Origin: RGIG3077 sp964490175
GTDB lineage: Bacteria > Bacillota > Clostridia > Oscillospirales > Ruminococcaceae
DNA length: 14,896 nucleotides
Reading direction: 5' to 3'
Assembly (NCBI GenBank): GCA_964490175.1
Contig: CAZBAI010000032.1
Span: forward strand, 1-14,896
The notes under the pieces were generated by a model that worked only from the letters and a program-made list of their open reading frames with translations, made no database searches and was not told the origin of the DNA. The translations under genes were made by a program, and so were the position numbers. Shown here piece after piece: positions 12,163 through 14,896 of this stretch. Positions within the stretch are counted from its first letter, which is position 1. Each line of letters begins with the position of its first letter.

Positions 12163-12837
12163 TTATTGTTCATTAACGTTTTCGGTTGAGTTGTTTGCGT
12201 TGTCGTTTTGCTGATTTGCCGTAATATCCGAAATGTTGATGATTTTGTTGCACTGCTGCGCAATTGTCATATCATGGGTTACGATAATTACGGTTTTTCC
12301 GGCTTTGTTCAGCTCTAAAAGAATGCCCATAACAATGGCGGCATTGCCTTTATCAAGCGAACCTGTCGGCTCATCGGCAAGTATGAGGTCGCATTTTTTG
12401 ATCATCAGCCTTGCAAGCGCAATGCGCTGTTGCTCTCCTCCGGAAAGCTTGAAAACGGCGGTGTCGATTTTGTCGGCAAGCATTACTTTTTCGAGCGCCT
12501 GCTCTATTGAGATATCGCTTTTGCAGTCATTTTTAATAAATTCCAAATTTTCTCTGACTGTTTTGTTGTCTACAAGCGCAAAATTTTGAAACAAAAATCC
12601 AACCTTGGTTTTAAAATAATTCAAGTGATTTTTGCGCTTGGTGATATCAATGTCATCAAACAGAATTTCGCCGCTGTCGATAGGCTCAATTGCGCCAATC
12701 ATATTTAAAAGCGTTGTTTTGCCGCAACCCGAAGCGCCGGTAAACGCAACACAGTCACCGTTTTCTATATCAAGACTGAAATCTTTAAACAAGACCTTAT
12801 TTTCAAAGGCTTTAGATAAGTTTGTAATTTTCAGCAT
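12163..12837 (-). CDS. ABC transporter ATP-binding protein (MacB/lactococcin-972 exporter type)
   Basis: This 224-aa ATPase subunit has all nucleotide-binding elements. The Walker A is GASGCGKTT (34-42), with the Q-loop at Q84 (FLFQNFALVD). The signature is LSGGEQQR (131-138). The Walker B is LILADEPTGSLD with D155/E156, and the switch His is H188 (VTHD). The sequence belongs to the LolD/MacB-like class that pairs with FtsX-type permeases. It starts at ATG 12837, overlapping the permease stop by one base (TGATG), so translation is coupled, with AGGA about 13 bases upstream. The C-terminal tail (about residue 208 onward, NQQNDNANNSTENVNEQ) is an unusual Asn-rich extension after the domain. It probably powers export of, or resistance to, a peptide with its neighbour; the cargo is not known. 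Confidence 0.93.
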   Translation of the reverse strand: MLKITNLSKAFENKVLFKDFSLDIENGDCVAFTGASGCGKTTLLNMIGAIEPIDSGEILFDDIDITKRKNHLNYFKTKVGFLFQNFALVDNKTVRENLEFIKNDCKSDISIEQALEKVMLADKIDTAVFKLSGGEQQRIALARLMIKKCDLILADEPTGSLDKGNAAIVMGILLELNKAGKTVIIVTHDMTIAQQCNKIINISDITANQQNDNANNSTENVNEQ

Positions 12838-14822
12838 CAGAAAGCACCGTCCTTTAAAATCTTGTTAATGCTTTGATTTTCAAGCTTGGCTGCATTGTGG
12901 CAAATAATGCCGGCTTCGCTCAAAATCAATACTGCGCAGGTGATTATTGCCGCTGTATAGGCTTCAATGCCGATGAATTTCAGCAGTGCGACAGAAATAC
13001 CCAAAGCTATCAAATCGACGGTAAGAGTTGTTTCAAATATATATAAATATCGTGAAACAAGGCTGTATCCGAGGATTTTTTTGATGCACAGCTCTTTTTC
13101 GTTGAGCAAAAACTCAAAGCGAATTATAGATATCATCAAGATGATATGCAATATGATTGAAAGCGCAGTCAAAAATCCGAGAAACGAAAATTCAACCAAT
13201 GTAATATTAAAATAATGCTGATAAAGCTCTTCGCTGCCGGTGATAGACATTTGATAAATGGGCACATCATTATTGAGCGAAGCTATGATGTCATCATTGA
13301 TTTTAAAAAGCATTGAAAAATACATACTGTTGCGGTTTTCGTGTTCGATATCGCAAATGGGGTCATCGGGTTGCCTTGTGTTGATTATGACAATCGGATT
13401 ATTTAAAAATGTAAAATATTCGTCCAAATCCGAATTAAACGCCACAAGACTGTAATTATCATCAATGACAACGGTTTTGTATGTAAATTCACCGTCCTCA
13501 AGATTTTCGGTCAAATAAATCGAATCCAAAGCCGATTGTGTGTGTGAGAAATTCGTACCCTCGCTGCCGCTGTTGTGCAAAAGAATCACAAAGTCAACGC
13601 CATCGGTTTTAGCGTCCCAAGCGCCAACGGCAGAGCTGATATAATCAACCGCATTGATGTTGGCGTAAATCATATTTCCGCTGTATTGCTGATGTGCCAA
13701 AACGATAGGCTCGCACTCATCGGAATAATTGCGGTAGAGCGTTTCGTAAAGCTCGGCGGTGGCGCCACGGTGCTGAGTTAACTCGGTAAGGTCATATACA
13801 GGCTCAAAATAGCAGAAGCTGTAATCGGAGAGGGAAGAGAAGAATTTTTTCGCCTTTACATACTTTTCCGAAGCTTTTACAGTTTGCGAAAAAACCGCAA
13901 CCGTAAAAATCACCGTCAGCGATATGCAAAATTTCATGATATAATTAAACACCAGCGCTTTGTTATCAAGCTTTTTTCCACGCATAACAAGTGCCGCATC
14001 GGTTTTGACCAGACTTAAATATGCAAGTGAATTGACAAGCACAAGCACGATATAGAACCCGATAATAATTCGCATATCCTCGCAAACGTTGTCAAACTGC
14101 GAAAGCACGCCTGCTATGCAAACGAATATCAACAAATAAACCGCACAGTCACAGGCTATATTTTTCAAAATAAGCGATGATTTTTTTTCGCCGAAAGAAA
14201 CACGTATAGCCACTTCTTTCTTTTCAATGCCCGATTGGAAGAAAGAAAAAACGCTTATGACAAAAATTACAAAACCGAAAATCGCATACGAAGCAGTGTC
14301 ATATCTGTTTAAACTATTGCTGTAATTTTCAATCAAGCTAGATTCGCCCAAAGCTTGGTTAAGCTCTTTGTTGAGCGCCTTTATGCTGTTGATATCGCCG
14401 ATAAACCTAAACACTGTTCGTGAGTTGATTTCGGGAATATTCTCAATACTGTCATATTTGATTTGCCAATCACCCAAAATCAAGCTGTCAACACGGTTCG
14501 ATTTGAGCGCAAAATCATTTTGAATTGTGCTTTTGTCATCTTCATAGCAATAAATTGTCAATATTGTAGACAAATTTGAATTGCTGTCCGAATCGGCTAT
14601 ATAAAAATCGCATTGATTTTTGTCGGCGCAGTTTTTTATAAATTCTAATATTTCGGCAATTTGCTCGGCATCGTCACTTGCGGTGTATCTGTCGATTTCA
14701 TACATTGCCGCAGGGTGCGAATCCTCGGTTATATTCATAACATTAAGCACACGTGACTCGCCGTAAATAATCAGCGCCGCAAAAATTAAAATTGCCGATA
14801 AAATATACTTTGATCTTCTCAT
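12837..14822 (-). CDS. FtsX-like ABC permease, resembling bacteriocin-associated (lactococcin 972 group) membrane protein
   Basis: The 661-aa membrane protein has an N-terminal signal-anchor (about 6-20) and a first extracellular domain (~25-175). Then come four membrane segments (about 178-198, 222-241, 251-273, 291-313), a second large extracellular domain (~320-540), and three final segments (542-567, 594-616, 619-640). The cytoplasmic loops after the first and fifth core segments carry the repeated FtsX-like pattern EKKEVAIRVSFGEKKSS (200-216) and NEKELCIKKILGYS (574-587), which would contact the ATPase. Size, topology and pairing resemble the TIGR01654-type putative immunity/export protein of lactococcin-972-like clusters; this is recognition by layout, not a search. 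The start ATG at 14822 lies 3 bases after the preceding stop, with only a weak ACGGA site, suggesting coupling. No bacteriocin precursor is visible in the window. Confidence 0.8.
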   Translation of the reverse strand: MRRSKYILSAILIFAALIIYGESRVLNVMNITEDSHPAAMYEIDRYTASDDAEQIAEILEFIKNCADKNQCDFYIADSDSNSNLSTILTIYCYEDDKSTIQNDFALKSNRVDSLILGDWQIKYDSIENIPEINSRTVFRFIGDINSIKALNKELNQALGESSLIENYSNSLNRYDTASYAIFGFVIFVISVFSFFQSGIEKKEVAIRVSFGEKKSSLILKNIACDCAVYLLIFVCIAGVLSQFDNVCEDMRIIIGFYIVLVLVNSLAYLSLVKTDAALVMRGKKLDNKALVFNYIMKFCISLTVIFTVAVFSQTVKASEKYVKAKKFFSSLSDYSFCYFEPVYDLTELTQHRGATAELYETLYRNYSDECEPIVLAHQQYSGNMIYANINAVDYISSAVGAWDAKTDGVDFVILLHNSGSEGTNFSHTQSALDSIYLTENLEDGEFTYKTVVIDDNYSLVAFNSDLDEYFTFLNNPIVIINTRQPDDPICDIEHENRNSMYFSMLFKINDDIIASLNNDVPIYQMSITGSEELYQHYFNITLVEFSFLGFLTALSIILHIILMISIIRFEFLLNEKELCIKKILGYSLVSRYLYIFETTLTVDLIALGISVALLKFIGIEAYTAAIITCAVLILSEAGIICHNAAKLENQSINKILKDGAF

Positions 14823-14825
14823 AAT

Positions 14826-14896
14826 TTAATCCGTAAAAACATCTTCGCCGTAGAGTTTTTTGCACCTTTCGTACAAATCGGCGATTTGGTCGTAGT
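14826..14896 (-). CDS. Partial upstream gene of the ABC operon (C-terminal ~23 residues)
   Basis: The minus-strand frame entering from the right edge ends YDQIADLYERCKKLYGEDVFTD at the TAA 14828-14826. It is 3 bases before the permease start, so it is almost certainly in the same operon. The fragment looks like the end of a soluble, helical protein. Identity cannot be told from so little; a regulator or a small operon-specific protein are both possible. Confidence 0.6.
   Translation of the reverse strand, partial: YDQIADLYERCKKLYGEDVFTD

Noticed and set aside
1..14896. CRISPR array, insertion sequence ends or rRNA
   Set aside because: I saw no regularly spaced repeats, transposase motifs or rRNA-like conserved segments on either strand.

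Overview
The window looks like chromosome of a low-to-mid GC Firmicute, most likely a Clostridia/Oscillospirales-type gut anaerobe. The evidence is TTGACA-17-TATAAT style promoters, strong AGGAGG-like ribosome sites, hairpin-plus-U terminators, CCA-encoding tRNA genes, and lineage-typical families (IreB, DUF1540, a CpsB/YwqE-type PHP phosphatase, an LtaS-like enzyme). The exact genus is inference and is not determined.

Left edge (1-700, minus strand): the end of what looks like an integrated mobile element. It holds a DUF6075-like fragment and a 119-aa protein of mobile-element character, lying directly beyond the 3' end of a tRNA-Ser(GGA) gene (726-817), a classic integration position. From there rightwards the window reads as host backbone. 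An SDR oxidoreductase (1027-1779) converges with a full-length carB (carbamoyl phosphate synthase large subunit, 1853-5077) on a shared bidirectional terminator. carB has its own promoter and no adjacent carA.

The 420 bases between carB and a two-TM orphan protein (5498-6136) hold what I consider the most intriguing object here. It is an apparently stand-alone ~180-nt minus-strand transcription unit (promoter 5404-5432, terminator 5218-5257) whose first ~107 nt fold into a long closed stem with an internal bubble and an apical hairpin. It is a candidate structured small RNA, 6S-like in general geometry only.

The middle (6286-9425, plus strand) is an envelope-oriented stretch: an LtaS-like phosphoglycerol transferase, a 40-aa Asn/Gln-rich microprotein with its own ribosome site and terminator, and a CpsB/YwqE-family tyrosine phosphatase starting at TTG. 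Converging on it from the minus strand are ireB (PASTA-kinase substrate family) and a Cys-rich DUF1540 protein with a promoter resembling the forespore sigma-G consensus. A tRNA Gly(TCC)-Arg(TCT)-His(GTG) operon follows.

The right part has a two-gene unit: an MGMT-family (alkyltransferase-like) protein with no cysteine at all, then a DUF5131 (phage Gp37/Gp68) three-Cys protein with an extra C-terminal cysteine cluster. I infer a nucleic-acid repair or modification module. It converges on a minus-strand ABC exporter operon (partial upstream gene, 661-aa FtsX-like permease, ATPase) resembling the lactococcin-972-type bacteriocin export/immunity families. That operon's start lies outside the window.

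Every gap above about 300 bases is accounted for: 5101-5497 holds the carB promoter and the RNA unit, and 8337-8735 holds two terminators, the microprotein gene and a promoter.
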